DNA of 64,000 nt from Leeuwenhoekiella polynyae (GCF_042683665.1 NZ_JBHUOO010000046.1), one strand, 5' to 3'; positions 1-9,817 are shown, counted from the first letter of the stretch. The notes: generated by a model not told the origin, from the sequence alone. A program made the numbers and translations.

Positions 1-1547
1 ATGTTGACTTTATGCTTGTCTGCAAAAGTTTTATCATAGGTTAATAAATTTTCAATTACATAATCCTGAAATAAGTTGCTGCTGTTTCCTGCGCTATTGG
101 GTGCAAAAGGATCAATATTAGCAACTCCCTGCCCGTTAAAAAATCCATCACGGCTGGTACGTAGATTTAAACCAATATTAAGTCTGTATTTTAATCCGTC
201 AACTCCTGGGATACTTACTTCACCGTATAAGTTATTGTACGTACCAAAATCTTTCTGAAGATTCACTCGGCCTTCTCCCAAGCCTTTAAGCGTACTGCGT
301 GTAGTTACCCAGAAGTCATCAGCAGGCATACTTACCACACGCTTTAGACTTCCATCTTCGTTATAAGGATTAAGAATAGGTGTAGCACTAAGATTTCCAT
401 AAATCCCGGTTCCGGCGGCATTGGTAACATTCCAATTCATAATTGAGTTAATACCAAAGCGGAAAGCACCTACCTGCTGATCGATCTGTGCTCTTAGCGA
501 ATAGCGCTGAAAATTTTCCACCGGCAATACTGAAGTTTCTTTAAAGTAACCTCCACCAAAACTGTAGCTTCCATTTTCTGTTCCTCCTGTAACACTAAAG
601 TCATGATTGGTTTGCAAGCCTGTGCCATAAATCAAACCCTGCCAGTCAGTATTTACATTGGGATCTTCATCTGCACCATAATTCTCATAAATTGGAACCC
701 CACTTTCTTGTTGTAATGCTGTAGCCTGACGAAGAGCTACAAACTGCGGTCCATTCATCATCGGATATTTTGCAAATACCTCTTTAGTGGCATAATATGT
801 ATTGTAGCTGAAGGTTGCCTTTTGTCCCTTTTGACCCGATTTTGTGGTAATCAAAACAACTCCGTTTGCTCCTCTTGAACCGTAAATTGCGGTAGCGGAA
901 GCATCTTTAAGAATATCAATACTCGCTATGTCGTTAATACTAATGTCATTTAGCCCCCCTGAAAAAGGAATACCGTTTAAAACGATTAAAGGGTCATTAC
1001 TTCCTGAAAGTGAACGCACACCACGTATACGTATGGAAGCATTGTCAGCACCGGGTCTGGTACTTGTTGTTGTAATTTGTACCCCAGGAGCACGACCTTG
1101 TAAAGCCTGTTGAAAGTTTGCAACCTGTACTTCTTCAAGCTCATCGCCGTCTAGTGATACTACAGAACCGGTAACCGACTCTTTATTCTGAGTACCGTAA
1201 CCGATAACAACTACTTCACTTAAGGATTGAAGATCATTTTCAAGTACAGTATTTACCTGAGCTCTGTTGTTAACAGGTACCTCTTTTGCCTCATAGCCTA
1301 CAAAGCTAAAGACTAATACACCGTCTCCCGGTACATTATTTAAGGTGTAATTTCCGTCAAAGTCGGTTACTGCACCATTGCTAGTACCTTTTACGATAAC
1401 ATTAACGCCTGGTATAGGGCCATTGCCATCACTCACAGTTCCCGTGATTGTTGATTGAGCGTAAATTCCTGAGCAGAAAAATACACTTAAGAAGAAGAGC
1501 CCCAGATACCTGAGTGTTTTCTTCTGAAAAAGTAAAATGCTTTCCAT
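1..1547 (-). CDS. susC: SusC/RagA-type TonB-linked outer membrane protein (partial)
   Basis: This is the N-terminal ~515 codons of a SusC-like porin that imports oligosaccharides with a SusD partner; the rest lies beyond the left edge. The reading frame opens at ATG 1545-1547. It shows a signal peptide ending near GIYAQS, then a carboxypeptidase-regulatory-like domain (GTVSDGNGPIPGVNVIVKGT, DFDGNYTL, FVGYE), the TonB-box/plug region (VVVIGYGTQ, ALQGRAPGVQI, IRIRGVRSL, ILKDASATAIYGSRGANGV) and the first barrel strands. The peptides GYGTQ and YGSRGANGV are hallmarks of the family. It is divergent from the glycosidase run starting at 2154, with operator-like sites between, so it probably belongs to the same polysaccharide utilization locus. 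SusD would be expected to the left of the window. Family assignment is certain; the substrate is not. Confidence 0.96.
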   Translation of the reverse strand, partial: MESILLFQKKTLRYLGLFFLSVFFCSGIYAQSTITGTVSDGNGPIPGVNVIVKGTSNGAVTDFDGNYTLNNVPGDGVLVFSFVGYEAKEVPVNNRAQVNTVLENDLQSLSEVVVIGYGTQNKESVTGSVVSLDGDELEEVQVANFQQALQGRAPGVQITTTSTRPGADNASIRIRGVRSLSGSNDPLIVLNGIPFSGGLNDISINDIASIDILKDASATAIYGSRGANGVVLITTKSGQKGQKATFSYNTYYATKEVFAKYPMMNGPQFVALRQATALQQESGVPIYENYGADEDPNVNTDWQGLIYGTGLQTNHDFSVTGGTENGSYSFGGGYFKETSVLPVENFQRYSLRAQIDQQVGAFRFGINSIMNWNVTNAAGTGIYGNLSATPILNPYNEDGSLKRVVSMPADDFWVTTRSTLKGLGEGRVNLQKDFGTYNNLYGEVSIPGVDGLKYRLNIGLNLRTSRDGFFNGQGVANIDPFAPNSAGNSSNLFQDYVIENLLTYDKTFADKHKVN

Positions 1548-1739
1548 AAAACTTAGTTTGATTGAATTAATTAGTCATTTGAGTTAATTTGAATTGATGC
1601 GTCTTCATATAATACTTTAGAAAACATTAACATTTATTATACACTCAATCGATTTCGCTAATAATAAAAGTTATAATAATTAAGAAAAATAAAATGTATT
1701 TATGACAGTTATTGTCTTTAGTACTATATGTATTATTTT

Positions 1740-1771
1740 CAAATGTATGTAAATCTCACGTACCACACAAC
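1740..1771 (-). promoter_or_regulatory. Bacteroidota-type promoter for susC
   Basis: On the minus strand GTTG (1771-1768) is followed after 20 nt by TACATTTG (1747-1740), matching the -33/-7 consensus TTTG-N19-TAnnTTTG at 11 of 12 positions. It would give a leader of roughly 185 nt. The -33 element lies inside the operator-like site 1768-1784, so a bound repressor would block it. Confidence 0.5.
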
Positions 1772-1784
1772 CGATTGCGTAAAT
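1768..1784. promoter_or_regulatory. LacI-family-like operator, susC side
   Basis: CAACCGATTGCGTAAAT is repeated exactly at 2085-2101. Its core resembles LacI/CcpA-family operators, which are imperfect palindromes around a central CG with AA and TT flanks. The site overlaps the -33 element of the putative susC promoter. The regulator gene is not in the window. Confidence 0.5.
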
Positions 1785-2084
1785 TTTGTTTTAATATTTT
1801 TTTAGTTCTGAATGAAGTCAATAAAATATTGATTGTTAATGCATTATAAATTAGGTTTATTTTCAACCTCAATAAAATAAAAGGAGCAAATCAAGTTTTT
1901 ATGTATCAAAACTAGTTTTCAGATTGAAAGAGTTTTACATTTTAAAGTGTTTAATCCACACTATAGAAGCTAATTTTTCGATATTTTACTAGTGTTAGTT
2001 GTAATTAGTAAGATGATAAATTTCTTTCTGGATGATATTATGTCTTTAAAAATGATGGTAAAATGCTAAATTATTTTTAGTTTG

Positions 2085-2101
2085 CAACCGATTGCGTAAA
2101 T
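2085..2101. promoter_or_regulatory. LacI-family-like operator, glycosidase-operon side
   Basis: Exact second copy of the 17-bp sequence at 1768-1784, 52 bp before the GH3 start. With the preceding G the core is GCAACCGATTGC, which matches its own reverse complement at 10 of 12 positions around a central CG. TTTG at 2081-2084, a possible -33 element, abuts it. Confidence 0.5.
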
Positions 2102-2153
2102 GCTTTAACTATCATTTCCTTCATTCACTTTAAATTTTCAAATTTTAATATTT

Positions 2154-4421
2154 ATGAGTTATTTCTCTTCTTATCGTACGGCTCTTCTAATTATGAGTCT
2201 GATTATCCTGTCTTGTAATACTGATCAAAAAACGTCAGCGCAAACGATTGAAAAGGAAGAAATTTCAAACCCCGACTTTCTGTTCTATGATACTTCTTTA
2301 TCAGTAGATGAGCGTGTAGCCGATTTGATTTCGCGATTATCTCTGGAAGAAAAGGCTGCGCAGATGATGAACAGTACCCCGGCAATTGAACGATTCGGAA
2401 TTCCGCCTTATGATTATTGGAATGAGGCCCTTCACGGGGTTGGCAGGGCTTCTGCAGCTACGGTTTTTCCGCAGGCTATAGGAATCGGTGCCACTTTTGA
2501 TGCAGATTTGGCGTATCGTATCTCCAATGCAATATCAGACGAAGCACGGGCTTTATATAATGCAACCAGTGAAAAGGGAAATTATAACCGGTATAACGGT
2601 CTGAGTTTCTGGACACCCAATATCAACATATTTAGAGATCCGCGTTGGGGGAGAGGACAGGAGACTTATGGTGAAGATCCGTATTTAATGTCTTTAATAG
2701 GAGTTGCTTTTGTCAAGGGCTTGCAGGGCGATGATCCTGATCATTTAAAAACTGCTGCCTGCGCCAAACACTTCGCCGTGCATAGCGGCCCTGAACAATT
2801 GCGCCATGAATTTAATGCTACGGCAAGCTTAAAAGATATGTATGAAACCTATTTGCCGGCTTTTGAAGCACTGGTAAATGAAAATGTGGAGGCTGTAATG
2901 TGCGCTTACAACAGTACTAATGGCGAACCCTGCTGTACCAATAAGTATTTACTGGATGAGGTATTGCGAAAAAATTGGAATTTTGACGGACACATTCTGA
3001 GTGATTGTGCTGCTTTGGTAGATTTATACGTTGCAAAAGGTCAGGGTGGACACGGTATCGCGCCCTCTAAAGCCGGTGCTGCGGCTATGGCAGTAAAAAG
3101 CGGAGTGAGTTTAAACTGTGGTGACACCTACAGTGCCTTACCGGAAGCGGTTGAAAAGGGCTTGATTACCGAAGCGGAGATTGACCAGCAGTTAGCTTTA
3201 TTACTAAAAACACGTTTCAAGCTGGGATTATTCGACCCAAAAGGAAGCAACAAATACGATTCGCTTTCACTTGAAGTAGTAAACAACGATGAACACCGCG
3301 CTCTGGCACGCGAATCTGCTCAAAAAAGTATCGTGCTTTTAAAGAATGACGGAATTCTTCCACTTAAAAAAGACCTTTCCAAGTATTTTCTTACCGGGCC
3401 TAATGCTACGAGTACCGAAGTACTTTTAGGCAATTATTATGGCGTAAATTCGAATATGGTAACCATTCTTGAGGGTATCAGCACAGCGATAATCCCTACC
3501 AGTCAGTTGCAATACCGCCAGGGTGCTATGTTGAATAAAGATTCCAGAAATCCCATTAATTATGCGACCGGTAATGCCGCGAACAGCGATGTGACGCTGG
3601 TGGTTTTGGGCCTTTCAAGTACGCTTCAGGGCGAAGAAGGCGACTCTATAGATTCTGATACTGCGGGTGATCGTTTAGATTATGGTTTACCGCCTAATCA
3701 AATTCAATATCTGGAGGATTTAAGAGCTATGGCAGATAGAAACCCTGAAGATCGCAAACCACTTATTGCCATTGTAACCGGCGGAAGTCCGGTAGATCTT
3801 TCCAAAGTTCAGGAGCTGGCTGATGCCGTGCTCTATGTCTGGTATCCCGGTGAAGAAGGAGGTACTGCAATTGCAGATGTACTTTTTGGCGATGTTTCAC
3901 CATCCGGGAGATTACCTATTACGTTTCCAAAATCTTTAGATCAGTTGCCTGCTTATGATGACTATTCTATGGAAGGTCGTACGTATAAATATATGAATGG
4001 AGAGCCGATGTATCCGTTTGGATTTGGGCTTAGCTATACGCAATTTGAATACAGCAACGCTACTCTTGATAAAACAGAACTTTCTGCAGAAGAGTCTGTA
4101 AGCCTGGAGGTCACCGTTAAAAATACCGGAAATGTAAAGTCAGACGAGGTGGTTCAGGTGTATATTTCTGATTTGGAAGCTTCGGTACGCGTGCCGAATT
4201 CTCAATTTATAAATACCCGCCGTGTTACACTAGAACCCGGTGCTTCTGAAAAAGTTACATTCGAGATTAAGCCTGAAAGTTTTCAGGTTGTTCAGGAAGA
4301 CGGGTCTAAAATTATTGAACCCGGTAAATTCAGACTATATGTAGGGGGATCAAGCCCTATGAAACGCAGTGAGGCATTGGGGGCTTCTAAAATGGCTGAA
4401 GTAGAATTTGCAGTAAACTAA
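2154..4421 (+). CDS. Glycoside hydrolase family 3 lipoprotein, beta-xylosidase-like
   Basis: A 755-residue GH3 enzyme that would release non-reducing terminal beta-linked sugars, most likely xylose. The N-terminus carries a lipoprotein signal (hydrophobic stretch ending IILSC, Cys 21), predicting an outer-membrane-anchored or periplasmic enzyme. The order is GH3 N-domain (DYWNEALHGVGRA, DPRWGRGQETYGEDP, KHFAVHSGPE), GH3 C-domain (SIVLLKNDGILPL) and fibronectin III-like domain (YPFGFGLSYTQF onward). The nucleophile is Asp 284 in LSDCAAL. The SDC form and the PPYDYWNEALHG signature are typical of beta-xylosidase-type GH3 proteins rather than SDW beta-glucosidases. It heads a plus-strand run; the esterase begins 6 bp after its stop. 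Family certain, sugar specificity inferred. Confidence 0.93.
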   Translation: MSYFSSYRTALLIMSLIILSCNTDQKTSAQTIEKEEISNPDFLFYDTSLSVDERVADLISRLSLEEKAAQMMNSTPAIERFGIPPYDYWNEALHGVGRASAATVFPQAIGIGATFDADLAYRISNAISDEARALYNATSEKGNYNRYNGLSFWTPNINIFRDPRWGRGQETYGEDPYLMSLIGVAFVKGLQGDDPDHLKTAACAKHFAVHSGPEQLRHEFNATASLKDMYETYLPAFEALVNENVEAVMCAYNSTNGEPCCTNKYLLDEVLRKNWNFDGHILSDCAALVDLYVAKGQGGHGIAPSKAGAAAMAVKSGVSLNCGDTYSALPEAVEKGLITEAEIDQQLALLLKTRFKLGLFDPKGSNKYDSLSLEVVNNDEHRALARESAQKSIVLLKNDGILPLKKDLSKYFLTGPNATSTEVLLGNYYGVNSNMVTILEGISTAIIPTSQLQYRQGAMLNKDSRNPINYATGNAANSDVTLVVLGLSSTLQGEEGDSIDSDTAGDRLDYGLPPNQIQYLEDLRAMADRNPEDRKPLIAIVTGGSPVDLSKVQELADAVLYVWYPGEEGGTAIADVLFGDVSPSGRLPITFPKSLDQLPAYDDYSMEGRTYKYMNGEPMYPFGFGLSYTQFEYSNATLDKTELSAEESVSLEVTVKNTGNVKSDEVVQVYISDLEASVRVPNSQFINTRRVTLEPGASEKVTFEIKPESFQVVQEDGSKIIEPGKFRLYVGGSSPMKRSEALGASKMAEVEFAVN

Positions 4422-4427
4422 AAACAC

Positions 4428-6380
4428 ATGAAGTTTAAAAGAATAACCGGCATCACCCTTTTTATTTTAAGCTTAAGTCTTTCTGTACAGGCTGAAGTAA
4501 AATTACCTGTTTTAATAAGTGACGGGATGGTGTTGCAGCGGGATGCTAAAGTTCCGGTTTGGGGCTGGGCAGATCCCGGCGAAAAGATTACACTTTCGTT
4601 TAAAGGAAAGCAATATAAAACCACCACTGCTAAAGATGGAAAATGGAGCATAGAACTCCCTAAAATGAAAGCAGGCGGACCTTTTCAAATGCGCATTGCA
4701 GGTAAAAATGAGCTTGAAATCAATGATATTTTAATTGGAGACGTGTGGTTGTGCACCGGCCAGTCTAATATGGTACACCAGCTTGATATTCACGATGTGC
4801 GTTACGCGGAAGAAATTGCTACCGCAAATAATCCGAACATCAGACATTTCAAAGTGCCTACCACCCCTGTTTTGTCGGGTCCTGAGGAAGATATTACCGG
4901 AGGCGAATGGCAAAAAGCTGTGGGGGAGGAAGTCCGTTCTTTTTCGGCAGTTGCTTATTTCTTTGCTAAAAAAATCTATGAGAAATACCAGATTCCTATT
5001 GGTTTAATCAATGCCAGCGTAGGCGGTACGCCCATTGAAGCCTGGATTCCTGAAGAAGGCTATACCAATTTTCCTGAAAAACTTGAGATCATTGAAGAAA
5101 ATAAAGATACCGTGTTTGTAAACCGCCAGAAGCAATTTCAACCCGTTAATTCCGGCCCTAAAGAAATCAGGGATAAGGGTTTGACAGGAGCACTTCCCTG
5201 GTATGATGTGAACTTTGAACCTAAAAACTGGAGACGAATTACTATTCCGGGTTACTGGGAAGATCAGGGAATTAAGGATCTAAATGGCATAGTCTGGTAT
5301 CGCAGAGAAGTGGAAATCCCAGAGTCTATGGTCGGTAAAAAAGGCCGACTGTTTATGGGGCGTATTGTTGATGCCGATGAGGTGTATATCAATGGCGTAT
5401 TGGTGGGGAATAAAACCTATCAATACCCGCAACGCCGCTATGATGTGCCGGATACCCTACTTAAAGCCGGAAAAAATAATTTTACCATTAAAGTCACCAA
5501 TTACAATGGTAAAGGAGGCTTTGTGCCTGATAAACCCTATTACATTTTTACCGAGCAAGATACTGTTGACCTCAAAGGCTACTGGCAGTATAAAGTAGGA
5601 GAAGTGTTTAAACCTGTTGTTCGTTCCCGAAATAACTTATTGGGAGAACCGGTGCGCCGCATTAATCCACAAAATGAGCCTGCAGCCCTGTACAACGGGA
5701 TGATTGCACCTTATGTGCAATTACCGGTCAAAGGTATTTTATGGTATCAGGGCGAAAGCAATGCAGGTAATCCAGAGGCTTACGCAGGCTATATGACGGC
5801 TTTGATTTCAGGTTTGCGCAGTGTTTTGCAGCAACCCGAAGCACCTTTTATATATGCACAGTTGCCTAATTTTATGGATGTTTCCTATTTACCGGAAGAA
5901 AGCAGTTGGGCCGAATTGAGGGAGTCGCAACTCAAAGCTTTACAGAATTCCAATACGGCGATGACGGTAAATATCGATTTGGGCGAATGGAACGACATTC
6001 ACCCGGACAATAAAAAAGATGTGGGTGAGCGTATGGCACTGGCAGGATTGAAGTTGGCCTATGATGAAGATTTGGTGTATTCCGGTCCCATTTATAAAAG
6101 CTCCTCCGTTGAAGATGGAAAAGTGATTTTGAATTTTGAACATACAGGAAGTGGTCTGGTGAGTAATGATGGCGAACCTCTGAGCGAATTTGCACTGGCA
6201 GGGGAAGATGGCAAATTTGTGTGGGCGAATGCAAAAATTGAAGGTGATCAGGTTATCGTTTGGAGTGATGAGATCCCCGAACCAAAGTATTTGCGCTATG
6301 CCTGGGCAGACAACCCCGATAATCCCAATTTATACAATGAGGAAGGTTTACCGGCTTCACCTTTTAGAATTGAGTTATAA
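4428..6380 (+). CDS. SGNH-family carbohydrate esterase (sialate O-acetylesterase-like)
   Basis: A 650-residue secreted esterase expected to remove O-acetyl groups from glycans. A signal peptide ends near VQAEV. Ser 113 in the GQSNM block is the predicted nucleophile, and DIHPDN (Asp 523, His 525) supplies the rest of the triad; WYQGESN (439-445) and GGTPIEAW are further family blocks. Between the SGNH halves, roughly residues 245-390, sits a beta-sandwich region resembling a GH2-type sugar-binding domain (WYRREVEIP, GRIVDADEVYINGVLVG), common in this family. Although annotated as sialate esterases, proteins of this type in hemicellulose loci are usually thought to act on acetylated plant glycans; the GH3 and GH31 neighbours favour that here (inference). 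Only 6 bp separate it from the GH3 gene. Confidence 0.88.
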   Translation: MKFKRITGITLFILSLSLSVQAEVKLPVLISDGMVLQRDAKVPVWGWADPGEKITLSFKGKQYKTTTAKDGKWSIELPKMKAGGPFQMRIAGKNELEINDILIGDVWLCTGQSNMVHQLDIHDVRYAEEIATANNPNIRHFKVPTTPVLSGPEEDITGGEWQKAVGEEVRSFSAVAYFFAKKIYEKYQIPIGLINASVGGTPIEAWIPEEGYTNFPEKLEIIEENKDTVFVNRQKQFQPVNSGPKEIRDKGLTGALPWYDVNFEPKNWRRITIPGYWEDQGIKDLNGIVWYRREVEIPESMVGKKGRLFMGRIVDADEVYINGVLVGNKTYQYPQRRYDVPDTLLKAGKNNFTIKVTNYNGKGGFVPDKPYYIFTEQDTVDLKGYWQYKVGEVFKPVVRSRNNLLGEPVRRINPQNEPAALYNGMIAPYVQLPVKGILWYQGESNAGNPEAYAGYMTALISGLRSVLQQPEAPFIYAQLPNFMDVSYLPEESSWAELRESQLKALQNSNTAMTVNIDLGEWNDIHPDNKKDVGERMALAGLKLAYDEDLVYSGPIYKSSSVEDGKVILNFEHTGSGLVSNDGEPLSEFALAGEDGKFVWANAKIEGDQVIVWSDEIPEPKYLRYAWADNPDNPNLYNEEGLPASPFRIEL

Positions 6381-6410
6381 CTCGCACAAAACCCATTAAT
6401 TGAATATTTT

Positions 6411-9400
6411 ATGATGCGCTTGACTTATTTTTTTGTTGTGGTTGCGTTTGCAGGGGCATTAAACTCCTGTAAAGACTCAGGTTTTCAGAAAAAGACGAGC
6501 ACGGCAGAAACGCTTTTTACCGAAATCTCAAATGAAGACTCCGGGATTCATTTTAAGAATACCGTGACCGAAACAGCAGCCTTCAACATCCTCAATTACT
6601 ACGATATGTATAATGGAGGCGGTGTAGCTATAGGTGACGTAAACAATGATGGTCTGGAAGATGTGTATTTCACTTCAAACCAAAATTCGAATAAGCTTTA
6701 CCTCAATAAAGGAGATTTTAAATTTGACGATATTACTGAAGCAGCCGGTGTGGCAGATGCCGAAGGCTGGACGACCGGGGTCACGATGATCGACATCAAT
6801 GCTGATGGCTGGCTGGATATTTACGTCTGTAAATCGGCTTCTCTGAATAACAGTTTAGAACGCCGAAACAAGCTGTTTATCAATCAAAAAGACGGCACCT
6901 TTACCGAAGAAGCTGCCAAATGGGGCCTGGCTGACGATGGTTTTTCAATTCAGGCGTATTTTCTGGATTATGATAAGGACGGTGATCTGGATATGTATTT
7001 GATCAACCATCGCGATGACTTTTTAAATTCGGTTGATCTTAATGCCATTGTCAATGACGAGCAGTTTTACCCGCAAACTTCAGATCACCTGTACCGCAAT
7101 GACGGCAATAGTTTTACCGATGTAACTCCGGGTAGCGGTTTGATCAACAAAGAATTCAGTCTGAGTGCTTCTATCGGAGATTTTAATAATGACGGCTGGC
7201 CCGATATTTTTGTAGCTAACGACTTCATCACGCCCGATAAGCTCTACATTAACAACAAAAACGGCACGTTTGCCAATGAGGTCAATACCAAAATGAAGCA
7301 CATCTCGTACAGCAGTATGGGCTCAGATTTTGCCGATGTCAACAACGACTTTTTACCCGATTTACTGGTTTTAGATATGTCTGCGGAAGATCATCAGCGT
7401 GGAAAACAAAATATGGCCAGTATGAATACCGAAGGATTTTGGTGGATTGTTGAGGCCGGCTTCCATTACCCATACATGTCAAACGTACTTAACTTAAACA
7501 ACGGGAATGGCTATTTTACCGATATCGCCCAGGTTTCCGGAGTGTCAAAAACCGACTGGAGCTGGGCGCCACTCATTGCCGATTTTGATGGCGATGGCTT
7601 TAAAGATATTTTCATCACAAATGGAATTAAACGCGAGATTGCCAATCAGGATTTTGGCAGGTTTCTCGATGCCAACGAGGGTTCGCTGGAGCAAATGCCT
7701 ATTGACAGCATTCTCAAGGAAATGCCTTCAGACAAGCTTCAGAATTATGCATTTAAAAACAACAAAGACCTTTCCTTTAAAAAAGTAATCGAAGACTGGG
7801 GTTTTACTCAGGCGGTGAATTCAAACGGAGTGGCTTACGGGGATCTGGATAATGATGGTGATCTGGACCTGGTAGTAAACAATCTGGAGGATGAGGCCGG
7901 TATTTACCGCAACAATTCCACCGCAAATTATATAAGTATTAAGCTCAAAGGCGATGCTAAAAATCCCCTTGCAATAGGTTCTAAGGTAAAAGTGTTTACA
8001 GACAGCACAAAGCAGTATCAGGAACTCTATTTATCGCGGGGATATCAATCTTCCGTTTCTCCGGTTTTGAATTTTGGGGTAGGAGAAGAGCAACAAATTT
8101 CAAAAATAGAAGTGGTTTGGAATACGGGAAAGGTTTCGGTTTTAGAAAAGGTTCAGGCCAATCAAATCCTCAGCTTATCTGAGGCCGAGGCCACAAATTC
8201 AGTTGAAACGCCTTATGATCGTCCAGAACATTTTGAGCGTATAGATCCGCGAGAGCTTGGTTTGACTTATGCGCATGAAGAAAATGATTTTAATGATTTT
8301 TCACGGCAGGTATTATTACCACAAAAACAATCGCAGCAAGGTCCGGCTTTTGAAGTGGCAGATGTAAATAATGACGGACTTGAAGATGTATTTCTGGGTG
8401 GTGGTCCTGGTCAGGCAGCTCAGTTGTACATTCAGCAAAAGGATGGAAAATTTGAACAAATCCCACAGGCCGCTTTTGAGTCAGATAAAGCCTATGAAGA
8501 TAATGGAGCGCATTTTTTTGATGCAGACGGGGATGGCGATTTGGATGTATACGTAGCCAGCAGCGGTTATGAGTTAGCGGAAAATGATAGCAAACTACAG
8601 GATCGCCTCTACCTGAATGACGGAAAAGGAAGTTTTAGTGCTTCTTCGGCTTTGCCAAAAATGCTTACGGGATCTAAAGCGGTTGTTTCTTTAGATTACG
8701 ATCAGGACGGTGATCTTGATTTAATTGTGGGCGGTAGAATAGTACCCGGAAAATATCCGCTGTCTCCGCGCTCTTATATTTTAGAAAACCAAAGTGGAAA
8801 ATTTGTAGATGTTACCAAAACGGTTGCGCCAGATTTTGCTGAAGCCGGATTAATAAATGACCTGCTTTTGTCTGACTACGACGGCGATGGTGATTTTGAC
8901 TTGCTGGTAGCAGGGGAGTGGATGCCCATTACGGTCTTTGAGAATCAAAACGGAAGCTTTCAGCCTTTAGAAATAGAAGCGTTAAAAGAGACGTCCGGCT
9001 GGTGGAATAGCATTGCTGAAATTGATTTTGACCAGGATGGGGATCTGGATTATTTCGTAGGAAACCTGGGTGCAAATAATAAGTTTCATCCCTCCTCAGA
9101 AAAGCCGCTGCATATCTACGGTAACAACTTCGATAGCGATGGTAATTATGATATGATTTTAAGTAAGGTGTACAAGGGCAGTTTAGTACCCGTTCGCGGC
9201 AAGGAATGTTCTACGATGCAGAATTCTTTTGTAAGCGAAAAAATCAAAACCTATAAAGAGTTTGCCAATTCTACACTAACTGATATTTATGGCAGTGAGC
9301 AGATTGCTAATTCGTATCACAAACAAGCTACCGAGTTTGAATCGGTTTATCTTGAAAATTTAGGAAATGGTGATTTTAGAATGAAACACCTGCCGGTTGT

Positions 9401-9698
9401 CGCGCAACTGGGGCCAACGATGTCGTTTGCATTTAGTGATATAAATAAAGACGGTCACCTGGATGTTGTGGGAATAGGCGCTATTCACGAAGCTGAAGTA
9501 GAAACGGTTAAATACGATTCAAACGTGGGTTACGTATTGCTGGGAGATTCAAAAGGTGGGTTGAAGCCTTATAAAGACATCAGTTTTTATAATGACCTCA
9601 ATGCAAAGCTTATGAAGCAGATGAATATTGGCAATGAAAGCTATTTAGTTATCGCCAATAATAACAGGCCTCTTACCATATTCAAAATCAAAGACTAA
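6411..9698 (+). CDS. VCBS/FG-GAP repeat lipoprotein with ASPIC/UnbV domain
   Basis: A 1095-residue surface lipoprotein candidate (signal ending ALNSC). It contains many FG-GAP/VCBS calcium-binding beta-propeller motifs of the type DxNxDGxxD, for example DVNNDGLED, DINADGWLD, DYDKDGDLD, DFDGDGFKD, DLDNDGDLD and DYDGDGDFD, in two blocks that suggest two propellers. An ASPIC/UnbV domain lies between them (about residues 520-590: AIGSKVKVF, YLSRGYQSS, VVWNTGKVS). Proteins like this are frequent in flavobacterial SusC/D loci; their function is unknown, with glycan binding or adhesion suggested. It starts 30 bp after the esterase and is probably co-transcribed with it. Confidence 0.92.
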   Translation: MMRLTYFFVVVAFAGALNSCKDSGFQKKTSTAETLFTEISNEDSGIHFKNTVTETAAFNILNYYDMYNGGGVAIGDVNNDGLEDVYFTSNQNSNKLYLNKGDFKFDDITEAAGVADAEGWTTGVTMIDINADGWLDIYVCKSASLNNSLERRNKLFINQKDGTFTEEAAKWGLADDGFSIQAYFLDYDKDGDLDMYLINHRDDFLNSVDLNAIVNDEQFYPQTSDHLYRNDGNSFTDVTPGSGLINKEFSLSASIGDFNNDGWPDIFVANDFITPDKLYINNKNGTFANEVNTKMKHISYSSMGSDFADVNNDFLPDLLVLDMSAEDHQRGKQNMASMNTEGFWWIVEAGFHYPYMSNVLNLNNGNGYFTDIAQVSGVSKTDWSWAPLIADFDGDGFKDIFITNGIKREIANQDFGRFLDANEGSLEQMPIDSILKEMPSDKLQNYAFKNNKDLSFKKVIEDWGFTQAVNSNGVAYGDLDNDGDLDLVVNNLEDEAGIYRNNSTANYISIKLKGDAKNPLAIGSKVKVFTDSTKQYQELYLSRGYQSSVSPVLNFGVGEEQQISKIEVVWNTGKVSVLEKVQANQILSLSEAEATNSVETPYDRPEHFERIDPRELGLTYAHEENDFNDFSRQVLLPQKQSQQGPAFEVADVNNDGLEDVFLGGGPGQAAQLYIQQKDGKFEQIPQAAFESDKAYEDNGAHFFDADGDGDLDVYVASSGYELAENDSKLQDRLYLNDGKGSFSASSALPKMLTGSKAVVSLDYDQDGDLDLIVGGRIVPGKYPLSPRSYILENQSGKFVDVTKTVAPDFAEAGLINDLLLSDYDGDGDFDLLVAGEWMPITVFENQNGSFQPLEIEALKETSGWWNSIAEIDFDQDGDLDYFVGNLGANNKFHPSSEKPLHIYGNNFDSDGNYDMILSKVYKGSLVPVRGKECSTMQNSFVSEKIKTYKEFANSTLTDIYGSEQIANSYHKQATEFESVYLENLGNGDFRMKHLPVVAQLGPTMSFAFSDINKDGHLDVVGIGAIHEAEVETVKYDSNVGYVLLGDSKGGLKPYKDISFYNDLNAKLMKQMNIGNESYLVIANNNRPLTIFKIKD

Positions 9699-9743
9699 AC
9701 TTCTGTAAATAATTAGATTTCAACATAAATTCTTGCAGTTAGC

Positions 9744-9770
9744 TTTTAAATGTTTAAATTACATTTAAAA
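9744..9770. promoter_or_regulatory. 10-bp inverted repeat upstream of the GH31 gene
   Basis: TTTTAAATGT and ACATTTAAAA form a perfect 10-bp inverted repeat with a 7-bp spacer in the 119-bp gap between the VCBS gene and GH31. A second short hairpin (AAGTCG/CGGCTT, about 9773-9790) follows. It could be an operator or an intercistronic processing or attenuation signal; TACATTTA at 9760-9767 is also a near match to a -7 box. Confidence 0.4.
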
Positions 9771-9817
9771 CAAGTCGGTTTTTCGGCTTTCTAAAATTAA
9801 CTTGAGACAGGTAACCC

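Larger units (their letters stand above)
1548..2153. promoter_or_regulatory. Divergent regulatory region between susC and the glycosidase operon
   Basis: This 606-bp AT-rich gap holds no convincing gene. It contains two identical 17-bp operator-like sites (1768-1784 and 2085-2101), a weaker related site on the susC side (1645-1656, core AATCGATT), and a minus-strand promoter candidate for susC. No clear -33/-7 pair was found for the plus-strand operon, although TTTG at 2081-2084 directly abuts the operator-like site there. Confidence 0.6.
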
